Below, in pieces: positions 22,827 to 31,837 of a DNA stretch of 64,000 nucleotides. Within the stretch, counting starts at the first letter, position 1. The number at the start of each line of letters is the position of its first letter. The notes beneath the pieces are model-generated. The model did no database searches and was not told the DNA's origin. It saw nothing but the letters and a program-made list of their open reading frames with translations. The translations under genes and the position numbers were made by a program. This stretch comes from Palsa-504 sp963835775 (GTDB taxonomy: Bacteria; Actinomycetota; Actinomycetes; Streptosporangiales; Streptosporangiaceae), in NCBI GenBank assembly GCA_963835775.1, contig CAWIHB010000002.1, positions 190,713-254,712 on the forward strand. The letters are read 5' to 3'.

Positions 22827-24728
22827 CTAAGCCTGGCCCTCCGGGTGCTGACTGGGCGGAACGTCCAGAGCTGGATTACGGTCGAAAAAGCCGAACGGCT
22901 TCAGCCAGAACGACACGGCATCGACCGGCATCACCGGCCAGTCTTCCGGCCGGGTGATGTGATGGATGCCGAACACGTACCACAGCACCACGTCGGTGTT
23001 CTCGATGGACCGGTTGGCCGCCGTCCAGGCCGGCAGCCCCTCGTCGGTCAGGCTCAGGTTCGGGAAGTCGCCGCACGGCCAGCGCTCGTCGGCCCGGTAC
23101 GGCGTGACCCACAGCGTGTGCCCGATCACCTCGGCCCGCCTGAAGGCGGGCGTGGCCGCATCAAGCAGCGCCGGGAACGCCCCGGACGGCACCAGCTTGT
23201 ACCCGACCGGGGTGCCCAGGCCGTTCCGCACGCCGGGGTTGACCACCTTCCAGCCGCGCTGGGTGGCCCAGTCGTAGTCCTGCTTGCCCTCCGCCTCGGT
23301 GCGCAGCGGCGTCTCCACGATCTCCAGGCCCAGGCCGTAGGGGTCGTCACCGGTGACCCGTGACTCCACCGCGTGCACCGTGTTGTCCGGCCCGTCCACG
23401 TCCAGGTCGAGCCGCGCCACGATGAAGTGCTGGTGGAACGGCGCGTAAGTCCCCTGGTCGACCAGCGTCCCGGTCCTCGGCTCGCCGCCGTCCCGCGGAA
23501 CGTGCGAGGTGACCACGATCCCGGTCGCCCGGACCTCGCACTCGATGTTCCCGTCCTGGTAGAACCGCCAGTACACCAGGTACTCGTAGTTGGCCACGGT
23601 CACGTGGAAGGAAATCACCAGCCGCCGCTGGCGCCGCACCTCCGCGCCGGTCCGCTCGTCGACGTGCTTCCACAGCACGCCGCTGTCCTCCTCGTGGATG
23701 CAGATCGCGTTGCGGATTTCCCGCGGCTCGCCCGCCGAGTCGTGCACCACCGCGTCCAGGTAGCTGATCACGCCCAGGCAGTCGCAGCCCAGCTCCAGCG
23801 AGGTGGTCATGAAACCCAGGCCCCACTCGCCGATGTCGAACGCGGTCCGCCGGTAGTGGTCGGGGGTGGCGTCCCGGTACGGCACGAACATCTCCGCGAA
23901 CGACATCCGGTGCGCCACAGGCCGCAGCCGTCCGCCGTCGCTGAACCGCACCTGGTGCAGCACCAGGCCCTCGCGGTAGTTGAACCCCAGCCGCAGCTGC
24001 CAGTTCTGCCAGGACAGCAGCCGGCCGTCCAGGGTGAAGCCTGCCCCCTCCGGCTGGCTGACCTCCAGCGGCTTGACCTCCCGCAGCGGCCGCCCGAGCA
24101 GCGCGGGCCGGTACTCGGCGGTCACCTCGGGCTGCTCGCCCGGACCGTTATAGAGCTCGGCATCTTCCATTTCCAGCAGCGTCATCCGGTTCAGGTCCAC
24201 CACCGGGTGCAGCCCGGTCACGTGGTGCGCGTACGGGTTGCCGTCCGGGCTGTCCCGGTACCACACGTCCGACCAGCCGATCCGCAGCCCCCGGTAGCGT
24301 TCCGGCACCAGCGCGGCGCCGTAGGCCCACATGTCGGTCAGCACCAGCGACATGTCGGTGATCCCGCGCCTGGCCAGCGCCTCGGCCATCGCCGGATGAG
24401 CCCGCAGCAGCTGGTCGCACTCGTGCCACTCGTCCACGGTCATGTTCGGCTGCTGGCCGGGCAGGTCCGCCCAGGCCGTCACCGCGTCGCCGGCCAGCGA
24501 CACCACCGCCCGCCAGGCCCGCCCGTCCGCGCGGTCCCAGCACACCACGACCGCCTCCCGGGCCACCGCCGCACCCGCCGCCAGCACGTCCTTGGCCGGC
24601 TCCACCAGGTCGATCGACGCGAACCGCCAGCCGGCGCCGACCCCCCGGTCCCGGCGCAGGATCGCGGCCGCCTGCCGGATTTCCCCGGCGCTCAGCGGGT
24701 CGAGCGGATGTGCCGGTGAGCTTGTCAC
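22827..24728 (-). CDS. Copper-containing primary amine oxidase
   Basis: A 633-residue copper amine oxidase, which converts primary amines to aldehydes with release of NH3 and H2O2. The tyrosine that matures to topaquinone is in VANYEYLVYW, matching the N-Y-(D/E) motif. The catalytic base Asp is in ISYLDAVVHD. Copper ligands are the HQH of YAPFHQHFIVARLDLDVDG and a His in FGIHHITRPEDWP. The GTG at 24728 follows GGAGGGACCATC, so the apparent 1133-residue frame on this strand is an over-extension. It is divergent from a PLP-dependent decarboxylase gene, which could supply its amine substrate. Confidence 0.93.
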   Translation of the reverse strand: MTSSPAHPLDPLSAGEIRQAAAILRRDRGVGAGWRFASIDLVEPAKDVLAAGAAVAREAVVVCWDRADGRAWRAVVSLAGDAVTAWADLPGQQPNMTVDEWHECDQLLRAHPAMAEALARRGITDMSLVLTDMWAYGAALVPERYRGLRIGWSDVWYRDSPDGNPYAHHVTGLHPVVDLNRMTLLEMEDAELYNGPGEQPEVTAEYRPALLGRPLREVKPLEVSQPEGAGFTLDGRLLSWQNWQLRLGFNYREGLVLHQVRFSDGGRLRPVAHRMSFAEMFVPYRDATPDHYRRTAFDIGEWGLGFMTTSLELGCDCLGVISYLDAVVHDSAGEPREIRNAICIHEEDSGVLWKHVDERTGAEVRRQRRLVISFHVTVANYEYLVYWRFYQDGNIECEVRATGIVVTSHVPRDGGEPRTGTLVDQGTYAPFHQHFIVARLDLDVDGPDNTVHAVESRVTGDDPYGLGLEIVETPLRTEAEGKQDYDWATQRGWKVVNPGVRNGLGTPVGYKLVPSGAFPALLDAATPAFRRAEVIGHTLWVTPYRADERWPCGDFPNLSLTDEGLPAWTAANRSIENTDVVLWYVFGIHHITRPEDWPVMPVDAVSFWLKPFGFFDRNPALDVPPSQHPEGQA

Positions 24729-24914
24729 GATGGTCCCTCCATTACCACGGGCAAGCCCCATCCTGACGGATGACCGCAGGCGGCGCCACATCCGCCCGCT
24801 CCGGCTCAGATATTTGTTTCTGCCGAACGGACCTCGGTAGCAGCCCGCGCCCAGCTCACCTGGTCCGGTGGACGGCTCTTGCGATCCGGCCTGCTGAGCC
24901 TCTACGGTGCGCCC

Positions 24915-26279
24915 ATGCACAGTGTGGACGCGACGACGGAGTCGATGATCAGGTCGGTGCTCGCCTACGCGGAGAACCGGCTGCGGCTGAGCCCGGTGCC
25001 CCTGGACCAGGGCTCCCGGGACCCGGCCGAGCTGGACGCGGCGCTGAAGGGCCTGCTCGGCGCGCAGCCGCACAATCCCGATCAGGTGCTCGGCGTGTAC
25101 GCGTCGGTGGTGGCGCCCGCGGTGATCTCCGCGGACAGCCCGCGCTTCCTCGGCTTCATCCCGGCCGCGCCGACCAAGGCCTCGCTGCTGTTCGACATGC
25201 TCGTCTCGTGCGCGTCGATCCAGGGCATCTCCTGGCTTGAGGCAGCCGGGGCGATCCACGCGGAGAACCAGGTGCTGCGGCTGATCGCGGACCGGGCCGG
25301 GATGCCGCCCAGCGCGGGCGGCTGCTTCGTCTCCGGCGGTTCGGCCGGGAACCTGTCCGCCGTGGTCGTGGCCAGGGAGGTGGCCAAGCGCAAGGCCGGC
25401 CCCGCGGCTTCGGCCTGCCGGCGGTGGCGGGTGGCGGTCAGCGAGGACGCGCATTCCTCGATCACCAACACGCTGCGGATCTGCGAGATGGACCCGCTGG
25501 TGGTGCGGGCCGACGACCACCGGCTGACCGGCGCGGGGCTGCGGGCCGCGATCGAGGCCGACGGCGATCCGGCCTCGCTGGCCGCGGTGGTGGCCACGTC
25601 GGGCACCACCAACGCGGGCATCATCGACGACCTGGCCGGCGCGGCCGCCGTGGCCGGCGAGCACCACCTGTGGTTCCACGTGGACGGCGCCTACGGCGGA
25701 GCGGGCCTGTTCGCGCCGAGCGTGCGGCCCAAATACGACGGCATCGAGCACGCCGACTCGTTCATCGTGGACCCGCACAAGTGGCTGTTCGCCCCGTTCG
25801 ACTGCGCGGCGCTGCTGTACCGCGAGCCGTCGATAGCCCGGTCGGTGCACACGCAGGACGCCTCGTACCTCGACGTCATCCACGACACGCCGGGGGAGTG
25901 GAACCCCACCGACTACGCCTACCACCTGACCAGGCGGGCCCGCGGCCTGCCGCTGTGGTTCTCGCTGTCGGTCTACGGGACCGACGCCTACAGCGAGGCC
26001 ATCGAGGCCGCGATCGGGCTGGCCCGCCGGACCGCCGACGAGATCCGCCGCCGGGACCACCTGGAGCTGATCCGGGAGCCCGAGCTCGGCGTGGTGCTGT
26101 TCCGCCGCCGCGGCTGGGACTCCGCCCGGTACAACCGGTGGGCGGCCCAGCTGCTGACCGACCAGATTGCCTTCATCCCGCCGTCCGCCTGGGAAGGCGA
26201 GACGGTGGCCAGATTCGCTTTCCTGCACCCGGACACGTCAATGGACCTGGTGGCCCAGATTCTCGACCGGATGAACTGA
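24915..26279 (+). CDS. Group II PLP-dependent amino acid decarboxylase
   Basis: From ATG 24915 the protein has 454 residues. It belongs to the aromatic amino acid/glutamate decarboxylase group: RFLGFIPAAPTKASLLFD, SGGSAGNLSAVVVARE for phosphate contacts, FHVDGAYGGAG with Asp257 for the pyridine nitrogen, and VDPHKWLFAPFDC with the PLP lysine, Lys289. The C-terminal region (GWDSARYNRWAAQLL, FAFLHPDTSM) is complete. The likely reaction is amino acid to amine plus CO2. The substrate cannot be read from the sequence, but the divergent amine oxidase makes an aromatic or aliphatic amine pathway plausible. Confidence 0.88.
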   Translation: MHSVDATTESMIRSVLAYAENRLRLSPVPLDQGSRDPAELDAALKGLLGAQPHNPDQVLGVYASVVAPAVISADSPRFLGFIPAAPTKASLLFDMLVSCASIQGISWLEAAGAIHAENQVLRLIADRAGMPPSAGGCFVSGGSAGNLSAVVVAREVAKRKAGPAASACRRWRVAVSEDAHSSITNTLRICEMDPLVVRADDHRLTGAGLRAAIEADGDPASLAAVVATSGTTNAGIIDDLAGAAAVAGEHHLWFHVDGAYGGAGLFAPSVRPKYDGIEHADSFIVDPHKWLFAPFDCAALLYREPSIARSVHTQDASYLDVIHDTPGEWNPTDYAYHLTRRARGLPLWFSLSVYGTDAYSEAIEAAIGLARRTADEIRRRDHLELIREPELGVVLFRRRGWDSARYNRWAAQLLTDQIAFIPPSAWEGETVARFAFLHPDTSMDLVAQILDRMN

Positions 26280-26578
26280 AATACTATTTCTTCAAGCCGT
26301 TTCTTCAAGCCGTCCGCCTATTCCAGCCTCGAATTCGGGGCCGTGCGGGTCGAGGCCGCCCTCCGGGCCGATTTCACGCCCCGCCCGCGGAACTGCTCCG
26401 TCGTGTCCTGGACGGCCTGCGGAGAAACAGCTAGAGCTTCGACCGGCACCGTGGACGGCCGCTTCGATCGTCCGTCTGCTGCTGAGTATTTCGGCCGTAG
26501 GGCTGCTGACCTTCGGCCCGCACGGGTAGGGACCTGTGCCCGCTGCGAAGCCCGGTGCCCGACAGGTGGAGTGGTGCC
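26280..26578. other. Intergenic region, nothing clearly recognised
   Basis: About 300 bp without a supported gene. The 3' half contains GC-rich partial dyads such as GGGCTGCTGACCTTCGGCCC and GGGACCTGTGCCC just before the next gene. They could be regulatory, but I cannot assign them. Confidence 0.5.
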
Positions 26579-27097
26579 GTGACGGACCACACTGTCGTCG
26601 GCGACCGCGTTGAGCTCAATATCGGCTTCCATGCCGCCCGGACCCGGCTGAGGACCCTGGCTAAGGGCGGGATGTTGCCGCGGGCCTCCGAGGTGGCCTA
26701 CGGCGAGGGCATCACCGCCCTGGCGGAGCTAGCTGGCCCGGCTGCTGGCCCGAGCCGGCTGGCGGACGTCTGCCTGGAGGACCTGACGGAAACAGATGAC
26801 TGCGTGCATATCGCGGTCCAATGGGAGGCCATCGCCGTTGACGGCAAGCTTTTCACGGCCCTGCTGGCCGACCTGAGGCTGGTTCCGGCCGGGGACCAGA
26901 TCACGGCGCTGTCTTTGACGGGGGCATACTGGCCGCCGCCTGGGCGAGCTGGCGCCGGGCTGAGCCAGGCGACCGTGCGCTGCTCCGCCACGGCGGTAAT
27001 CGGCAGCTTCCTGGACTCGGTGGCCTGCGAGATCGTCCATCCCGCGGGCAGGGCAGGGCCCGGACCTGGCTCCGGCGTCCCTTCGTGCCCCGGCTGA
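26579..27097 (+). CDS. Conserved actinobacterial hypothetical protein
   Basis: A 172-residue protein from GTG 26579, preceded by AGGTGGAGTG. It reads VELNIGFHAARTRLRTLAKG, then GITALAELAGPAAGPSRLAD, CVHIAVQWEAIAVDGKLFTA and VIGSFLDSVACEIVHPAG. The alternating strands and the central VQWEAIAVDGKLF pattern suggest a SRPBCC-like ligand-binding fold, but this is only impression. It is convergent with the PH-domain gene, whose stop is two bases away. Confidence 0.65.
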   Translation: MTDHTVVGDRVELNIGFHAARTRLRTLAKGGMLPRASEVAYGEGITALAELAGPAAGPSRLADVCLEDLTETDDCVHIAVQWEAIAVDGKLFTALLADLRLVPAGDQITALSLTGAYWPPPGRAGAGLSQATVRCSATAVIGSFLDSVACEIVHPAGRAGPGPGSGVPSCPG

Positions 27098-27099
27098 CT

Positions 27100-27627
27100 C
27101 TAGTCGAGGCTTTCTTCCTGCTCCTTGAAGATCAGCCCGCACACCTCGAGGTACAGCTGCTCGGGGTAGGGGAGGAGATCGATGTCGCGCAGCGCCTGAT
27201 CCTGTCCCGCTGATTCGACGATGAATTGGCCATAGCCGAGCAACTGGCCCATCGGGGACCGCTGGAAGCTCATGTCCGTCACCTTCGCGAGCGGCATCAT
27301 GTTTACCTTGCGGGTGGCAAAACCCTGAGTCAGCAGCAGCCGCTGAGACGTGATGACGAAGTAATTCTCATGCCAATCGAAGACCTTCCACAACAGGCGC
27401 AGCAGCAGGAGCGCCCACAAGATCCAGATCACGAGGATGACCGTGTTGTTGCCGTGCGCGACCGAGTTGCTCAGCCAGCCGGCGACGGCAAGCCCGGCCA
27501 GGACCTCGAAAATCGGCCTGATCAGCACGGCGGGATGCTGATGAACGCTGACCACCTGGCGCTCGTGCGGCAGAAGATACTTGTTGACCTTGTCCGGAAC
27601 CAGATCAGTGTTTGGAGTCAGCCTCAT
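27100..27627 (-). CDS. PH-domain (bPH/YdbT-like) membrane protein
   Basis: From ATG 27627 the 175-residue protein reads RLTPNTDLVPDKVNKYLLPH. Two membrane helices follow (LIRPIFEVLAGLAVAGWLSN and NNTVILVIWILWALLLLRLL), then a bacterial PH domain: YFVITSQRLLLTQGFATRKV, NMMPLAKVTDMSFQRSPMG and YGQFIVESAGQDQALRDIDL. It should sit in the cytoplasmic membrane with the PH domain inside. The open frame continues to 27858, but that extension runs into the IS701 fragment and is probably not original. The 5' region may have been altered by that insertion. Confidence 0.85.
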   Translation of the reverse strand: MRLTPNTDLVPDKVNKYLLPHERQVVSVHQHPAVLIRPIFEVLAGLAVAGWLSNSVAHGNNTVILVIWILWALLLLRLLWKVFDWHENYFVITSQRLLLTQGFATRKVNMMPLAKVTDMSFQRSPMGQLLGYGQFIVESAGQDQALRDIDLLPYPEQLYLEVCGLIFKEQEESLD

Positions 27628-27839
27628 TCCAGCACCGTGCCTTAAAAGTGAAGCAAAGAAATTCGAAATCCGGTGGGCTGCCGCCGTCAGGAAGGTTCCG
27701 ATATTACGTAAGACGTAGGCAGGCGTAGGGGGTTCGCTATCATCCACCAGACTAGCCTCGATCTTTCGTGCGCCCTGACGTGGTGGCCTGAGGCACGGCC
27801 GTTGGCTCATTTTCATTGCCCGCCGTTCCTGGCTGCCCG

Positions 27840-28924
27840 GCTGTCGCTCCGGGATCACCGGGCAGGTGGAAAACTGCCAGACCGTCGTGTTCGCCGCCTA
27901 CGTGACCGCTCGTGCCCACGCCCTGTTCGATTTCCGGCTCTATCTGCCGAAGGCCTGGTGCCACGACGGTAAGCGGCGAGAGCGGGCGCACATCCCGGAC
28001 GAGACCGAGTTCACCACCAAGCCCGCGCAGGGCACCGCGATGATCACCGCCGCCGCGGATGCGGGCGTCCCGTTCGCCTGGGCGGCCGCCGACGAAGTGT
28101 ATGGCCGCAGCTCCAAGCTGCGCGAAGCATGCGAGAAGGCCGGGAAGGGGTACGTGCTCGCGGTCCCGGTCAACTTCACCGTCACGCTCCCGTCCGGGCG
28201 GAAGACGACGGTGGCCGCGGTGGCCCGGCTGGTCCCCGCGGCCGCGTGGGAGACCCGCTCGTGCGGACCCGGCTGCAAGGGCCACCGCGACTACGCCTGG
28301 GCCTGGGCCGCCACCGCCTCACCCCGGCACTGGGTGCTGATCCGCCGCAGCATGAGCGACCCCGCTGACCTGGCGTTCTATTACTGCCACGCGCCGGCAG
28401 GCAGGCCGGCGTCGCTGCCCGCGCTGATCAAGGTCGCCGGGAAGCGATGGCCCGTAGAAGAATGCCTGCAGCAGGGAAAGGGGCAGGCCGGCCTGGACCA
28501 GCACCAGGTCCGGACCTGGCACTCCTTCCACCGGCACACCGTGCTGTCCATGTGCGCCCAGGCACTGCTGGCCGTCGCCGCCGCCCGCCCGGCCCCACCT
28601 GGCGAAGCTCCTGCTGCCGCCAGCCTCGCCGCCCAGCCCGCTGCCTGGCGCGACACCGGGAAGCTGCCCGCCCGCGCGAACGACCAGCCACCCGGAGACG
28701 ACCCCGGCCTGGTCAAGGTCAGCGTCCCCGAGGCCCGCCGGCTCCTCCGCCTGGCCACCGCGCCCATGACCCATGCTGCCCGCGACCTCGGCTACGCCTG
28801 GTCACGATGGCGGCGCCGCCACCAGGCCCGCGCCCGATGGCACCACTACCACACCCGGGTGGGCGGGAGTTCCAGGGCCTGGCGGTTTCTGCTTCCTTGC
28901 CGTCAGGTTGGTTCCGGCCGGTAG
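27840..28924 (+). pseudogene. IS701-family transposase, N-terminally truncated
   Basis: The frame enters at about 27840 in the middle of an IS701-type transposase, RSGITGQVENCQTVVFAAYV. The complete version would carry the first catalytic Asp upstream of this point, and it is missing. The rest is present: LFDFRLYLPKAWCHD, second Asp in FAWAAADEVYGRSSKLREAC, Glu in RWPVEECLQQGKGQAGLDQH and a long C-terminus. About 100 residues are lost. The junction with the PH-domain gene's 5' region marks where the element was cut. ATG-like starts inside are not meaningful. Confidence 0.82.
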
Positions 28925-29240
28925 CCGGACAGGATGGCCTGCAGGCCAGTGATCGCGGCGGTGGTCTGGCGGGCCTACGGCGAGCGTTCGGCGTGCCGCA
29001 GGGCGCGGGCGGCGGCCGCTGCTGGCGAGGCGGGCGGCGACGGCGAAAACGCGCAGGCGGAGCCGTTTCGGCTCCCTAGCTCGTTTCGATAGCGAAGGTC
29101 AGGTTTCCAGTCTATTCGATTATATGTTTTAATAGCGGTGCGAGCGTGATTCGCTGGCGAGCGCTCCGGGCCACGGCTGGCCTGGCCGCTGACCACCGGG
29201 AACCTCGCCCGACCGCGACCGGCCCGATCAGGGAGACGAA
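28925..29240. other. Intergenic region after the IS701 fragment
   Basis: No supported gene. It includes the presumed right end of the IS701 fragment, which I could not define because the left end is lost. An AT-rich stretch lies at about 29100-29135, in front of the next gene. Confidence 0.45.
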
Positions 29241-30053
29241 ATGGTCTCAGCCGTTGCCGCTGGCACCAGCCAGCCCGTAGTCGCCGCTTTGCTCGGGCTC
29301 GGGGCGTCCGGGCTCGCCGGGGCGGTGGTGGCCATGGCCTGGAGCGTGCACGCGAGGCAGATCCGGCTCGCCGAGCTGCTGACCCGCCGCCAGTTCGTGG
29401 TGACCGGGGAGACGGCCGCAGCCGAACCCGCGCTCAACGGTCACGCCAGTGCCGAGGCTGCCCTGGTCGAGCTCCGCGAAGCCAAGGAGACGGTGGCGGC
29501 TCAGGCCGGAGCGAAGGCGCCGGCCAGCCGCGGGGCCGCCGCTGCCCGGTCAGCCAAGCTCTTTATCGACGGCCCGGAGACGGTGGTAGCAGGGGAACAG
29601 GTCCGCTACCGCGTCCGGCCCGCAGCCGACGGGAAGATGGTGAGCTGGGCAGCGGGCGGAGGCTCAGTGTCGCAGTCGCCCGATCCGGATCATCCGGACG
29701 AGCTGCTCCTGATCGCCGACCAGCCGGGCAACCTCATGGTCAGCGTGCGGGTGCGCGAAGGCCTCACCGAGCGCCGCGAAACGAAAACCGTGACCGCGCT
29801 GCCGGAGGTTACCACCGCGCCCCCCTTCACCCTGCGGCTGTTCCTGCACGGCTGGGGACTGGTCGTGGTCGCGGTGATGGCCATCGGCTTCGCCGGGGCG
29901 CTCGACGCCCTGGGCAACCTCACCTCCGCCGACTTCATCGCGCTGGTCGTCCCGCTGACCGCATTGCTCGGCGTGATCACCGTGACCCGCGGAGCCAGCG
30001 ACCTGAGTCCCCGTCCCGGTCGCGGCAAGGGCCCGGCCGGACCGGAGCCGTGA
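29241..30053 (+). CDS. Hypothetical membrane protein with central Ig-like region
   Basis: A 270-residue protein with AGGGAGACGAA before the ATG. An N-terminal helix (AALLGLGASGLAGAVVAMAW) is followed by a soluble region with SAKLFIDGPETVVAGEQVRY, VSWAAGGGSVSQSPD and LLLIADQPGNLMVSVRVREG, patterned like a bacterial Ig/PKD beta-sandwich. Two C-terminal helices (FLHGWGLVVVAVMAIGFAGA and FIALVVPLTALLGVITVTRG) close it. The overall layout suggests a membrane-anchored sensor or structural protein. I do not recognise a named family. Confidence 0.65.
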   Translation: MVSAVAAGTSQPVVAALLGLGASGLAGAVVAMAWSVHARQIRLAELLTRRQFVVTGETAAAEPALNGHASAEAALVELREAKETVAAQAGAKAPASRGAAAARSAKLFIDGPETVVAGEQVRYRVRPAADGKMVSWAAGGGSVSQSPDPDHPDELLLIADQPGNLMVSVRVREGLTERRETKTVTALPEVTTAPPFTLRLFLHGWGLVVVAVMAIGFAGALDALGNLTSADFIALVVPLTALLGVITVTRGASDLSPRPGRGKGPAGPEP

Positions 30054-30446
30054 GGCCGGCCCCGACTGCCGCGACCGGCTGAAGGCCAGCGCGCCGGCCG
30101 CGGGTTGTCCTCGGCCGGAGTATCGATCCACAGCACATTGCCGCTCAGGCTTGCGGTCGAGTCCGGCCGCCGGGCCAGCGGCTCGACGGCCCGCCCGCCA
30201 CCGTGGCCGTTGTGCGTGGAGGGGCCGAGCGGGCGGGATAACGGTGATGCCGCCAATGACCAATGCGTTGCGCGGCTCATATCGAGAACACAGCGACTCG
30301 GTCAAGAACCGGCGCCCGCCGCGCCGGCGCCGAGGCGGCTCGGCCTGGTGCTGGCCGTCAGCATGATCTAACTCAACGGGGCCAGCGCGAAGCCGCAGCC
30401 GCCACTGCCACTGCCACTTCATGTCCGTTCCAGGCCGTGGCGTGAT
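30054..30446. other. Intergenic region, no gene recognised
   Basis: About 390 bp between the membrane protein gene and the 3' end of the RelE-type toxin gene. Only short frames with no recognisable features are present. Codon-like composition suggests part of it may be degenerate coding DNA. Confidence 0.45.
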
Positions 30447-30713
30447 TCAGCGGTGATAGATATCGCGTCGGTGATCGACGTCCAGGACGTGGATCTCTTT
30501 GCCGTCTTCGCTGATCGTGTAGCGGACCCGGTATTCCCCGCGCCGTGCACGCCAGTGCCCTTCGAAAGGGGCTCGCAGCGGTGCGCCAACTCGGTGTGGT
30601 TCCTCGGCAAGCGGGCCGCGGATGAACTCGTAACAAGCCCACGCGACAGCCTCTGGCAGCCGCTCCTGCAGTTGCCTGGCAGCCGCAGGCGAGATCACGA
30701 CATGGTAAGCCAC
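30447..30713 (-). CDS. RelE/ParE-family toxin
   Basis: An 88-residue RelE-fold protein: AYHVVISPAAARQLQERLPE, then GPLAEEPHRVGAPLRAPFEG, HWRARRGEYRVRYTISEDGK and LDVDHRRDIYHR. The GEYRVRYTI and DHRRDIYH blocks are the usual RelE signature for ribosome-dependent mRNA cleavage. It is the second gene of a minus-strand operon, starting three bases after the stop of a Phd/YefM-type antitoxin. Confidence 0.92.
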   Translation of the reverse strand: MAYHVVISPAAARQLQERLPEAVAWACYEFIRGPLAEEPHRVGAPLRAPFEGHWRARRGEYRVRYTISEDGKEIHVLDVDHRRDIYHR

Positions 30714-30716
30714 GCG

Positions 30717-30998
30717 TCAGCGCTTGCCGAAGCGCTCCGTCAGAGACTGCTCCACCTGGTCAAGCGTCATGCCTTCCCCGCGTGCGATCTCCTGCTGGGA
30801 CTGGGCGATCCGCTGCTGGGCGGCGGGGTCGGCGAGCAGTTCAAGTGTTGCCTCAATGGACTCAAGGTCCTCGGCGGCTATCAGCACAACGTATTCGCGG
30901 CCGTTACGCGTGATGTGGACACGCTCGTGCGTACGGTCGACTTCCTCGGCGATCTCGGACAGCCTGGCCTTGACGTCCGACAACGGCAATATGGTCAT
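30717..30998 (-). CDS. Phd/YefM-family antitoxin (partner of RelE toxin)
   Basis: A 93-residue antitoxin. The N-terminal DNA-binding fold reads TILPLSDVKARLSEIAEEVD, then HITRNGREYVVLIAAEDLES. The acidic C-terminal half should wrap the toxin. The start ATG at 30998 is only about 8 nt downstream of a near-consensus -10, so the mRNA is probably leaderless. It normally represses its own promoter together with the toxin. Confidence 0.92.
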   Translation of the reverse strand: MTILPLSDVKARLSEIAEEVDRTHERVHITRNGREYVVLIAAEDLESIEATLELLADPAAQQRIAQSQQEIARGEGMTLDQVEQSLTERFGKR

Positions 30999-31006
30999 AG
31001 ACCAAG

Positions 31007-31035
31007 ATTATAGTCTGTCATTACGGCGGCCACAA
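31007..31035 (-). promoter_or_regulatory. Promoter of the relE-type operon, leaderless
   Basis: On the minus strand TTGTGG (31035-31030) and TATAAT (31012-31007) are 17 bp apart. The ATG of the antitoxin starts eight bases after TATAAT, where transcription should begin. The AGAC and GTCT half-sites flanking the -10 could be the antitoxin's operator. Confidence 0.75.
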
Positions 31036-31093
31036 GTTCTCCGGCACTAGGCCGTAGTTGCAACACCAGCCGTTCGCGCCACCCGTGATAAAA

Positions 31094-31115
31094 CTGTCTA
31101 GACGCGACTAGACAG
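31094..31115. promoter_or_regulatory. Operator palindrome of the vapC-type module
   Basis: CTGTCTAG and CTAGACAG are perfect 8-bp complements separated by six bases (ACGCGA). They lie 15 bp before the ATG of the second antitoxin gene, which fits autoregulation by the antitoxin. Confidence 0.7.
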
Positions 31116-31130
31116 ATTTGAGAGGGCCTT

Positions 31131-31427
31131 ATGACGTCACCGACTTCGGATCACTGGCAGATCCAAGACGCCAAGCAGCGCTTCAGCGAGATGATCCGTG
31201 CGGTAATGAGCGAGGGGCCGCAGGTCATCACCCGGCACGGAGAGGATGTGGCGGTAGTGGTGGACATCGGTGAGTATCGCAGGCTGACCCGGCCTTCGGT
31301 GGAGCTAGCCGCCGTCCTGCTTGGCGGTCCTAAGCTCGATGATGGAACCGCCCACGTGTTCGCGGAGATCGAGGCCGAGCGCCAGGCCGACTTCGGGCGT
31401 ACGGTCGATCTTGAGGCGGGTACGTGA
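31131..31427 (+). CDS. Phd/YefM-family antitoxin (partner of VapC toxin)
   Basis: A 98-residue protein: HWQIQDAKQRFSEMIRAVMS, then GPQVITRHGEDVAVVVDIGE and YRRLTRPSVELAAVLLGGP. The WQIQDAKQRFSE and PQVITRHGEDVAVV blocks are typical of Phd-fold antitoxins that pair with PIN toxins. The stop overlaps the toxin's GTG start (GTGA). It is transcribed divergently from the relE-type module. Confidence 0.92.
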   Translation: MTSPTSDHWQIQDAKQRFSEMIRAVMSEGPQVITRHGEDVAVVVDIGEYRRLTRPSVELAAVLLGGPKLDDGTAHVFAEIEAERQADFGRTVDLEAGT

Positions 31428-31837
31428 CCTACCTGCTCGACACCAATGTGCTGTCGGAAACGCGCAAGCGCCAGCCGGCTGGGGGCGTAGCCGACTGGAT
31501 CGCGGCCACGCCGCCGGAGCGCATGCATGTCTCCGTCCTGACCCTGGGCGAGATCGAACAGGGGATCGCCAGAGTCCGCGGCCGAGGTGATCTGTACCAG
31601 GCCGCCGCCCTCGAGCACTGGCTCCGGGATGTGGAGAGCGGGTTCGAGGACCGGGTGCTCTCGGTCACCCTCCCGGTCGCTGCTGCCTGGGGCCGCCAGC
31701 AGTGCTCACAGCCTCTCCCGGTGATCGACGCGCTCATCGCGGCAACGGCGCGGGTACACGGCATGACCGTGGTCACCCGCAACGTCAAGGACTTCGAGCT
31801 TGCCGGAGTCCCGGTGCTGAACCCTTTTGCTGGCTAA
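31424..31837 (+). CDS. VapC-family PIN-domain toxin (RNase)
   Basis: A 137-residue PIN-domain ribonuclease. The acidic metal-binding residues are in TYLLDTNVLSE, LTLGEIEQGIARV, LPVIDALIAATA and VTRNVKDFELAGV, the complete VapC set. The GTG start overlaps the antitoxin stop by four bases. Members cleave tRNA or rRNA; the target here is not predictable. Confidence 0.93.
   Translation: MTYLLDTNVLSETRKRQPAGGVADWIAATPPERMHVSVLTLGEIEQGIARVRGRGDLYQAAALEHWLRDVESGFEDRVLSVTLPVAAAWGRQQCSQPLPVIDALIAATARVHGMTVVTRNVKDFELAGVPVLNPFAG

Noticed and set aside
24729..26228. Upstream extension of the amine oxidase frame to 1133 residues
   Set aside because: The extension is antisense to the PLP decarboxylase. 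A good ribosome binding site and GTG at 24728 fit the real start.
26343..26582. A 79-residue plus-strand frame before the hypothetical gene at 26579
   Set aside because: No ribosome binding site or recognisable sequence, and it overlaps the promoter region of the next gene.
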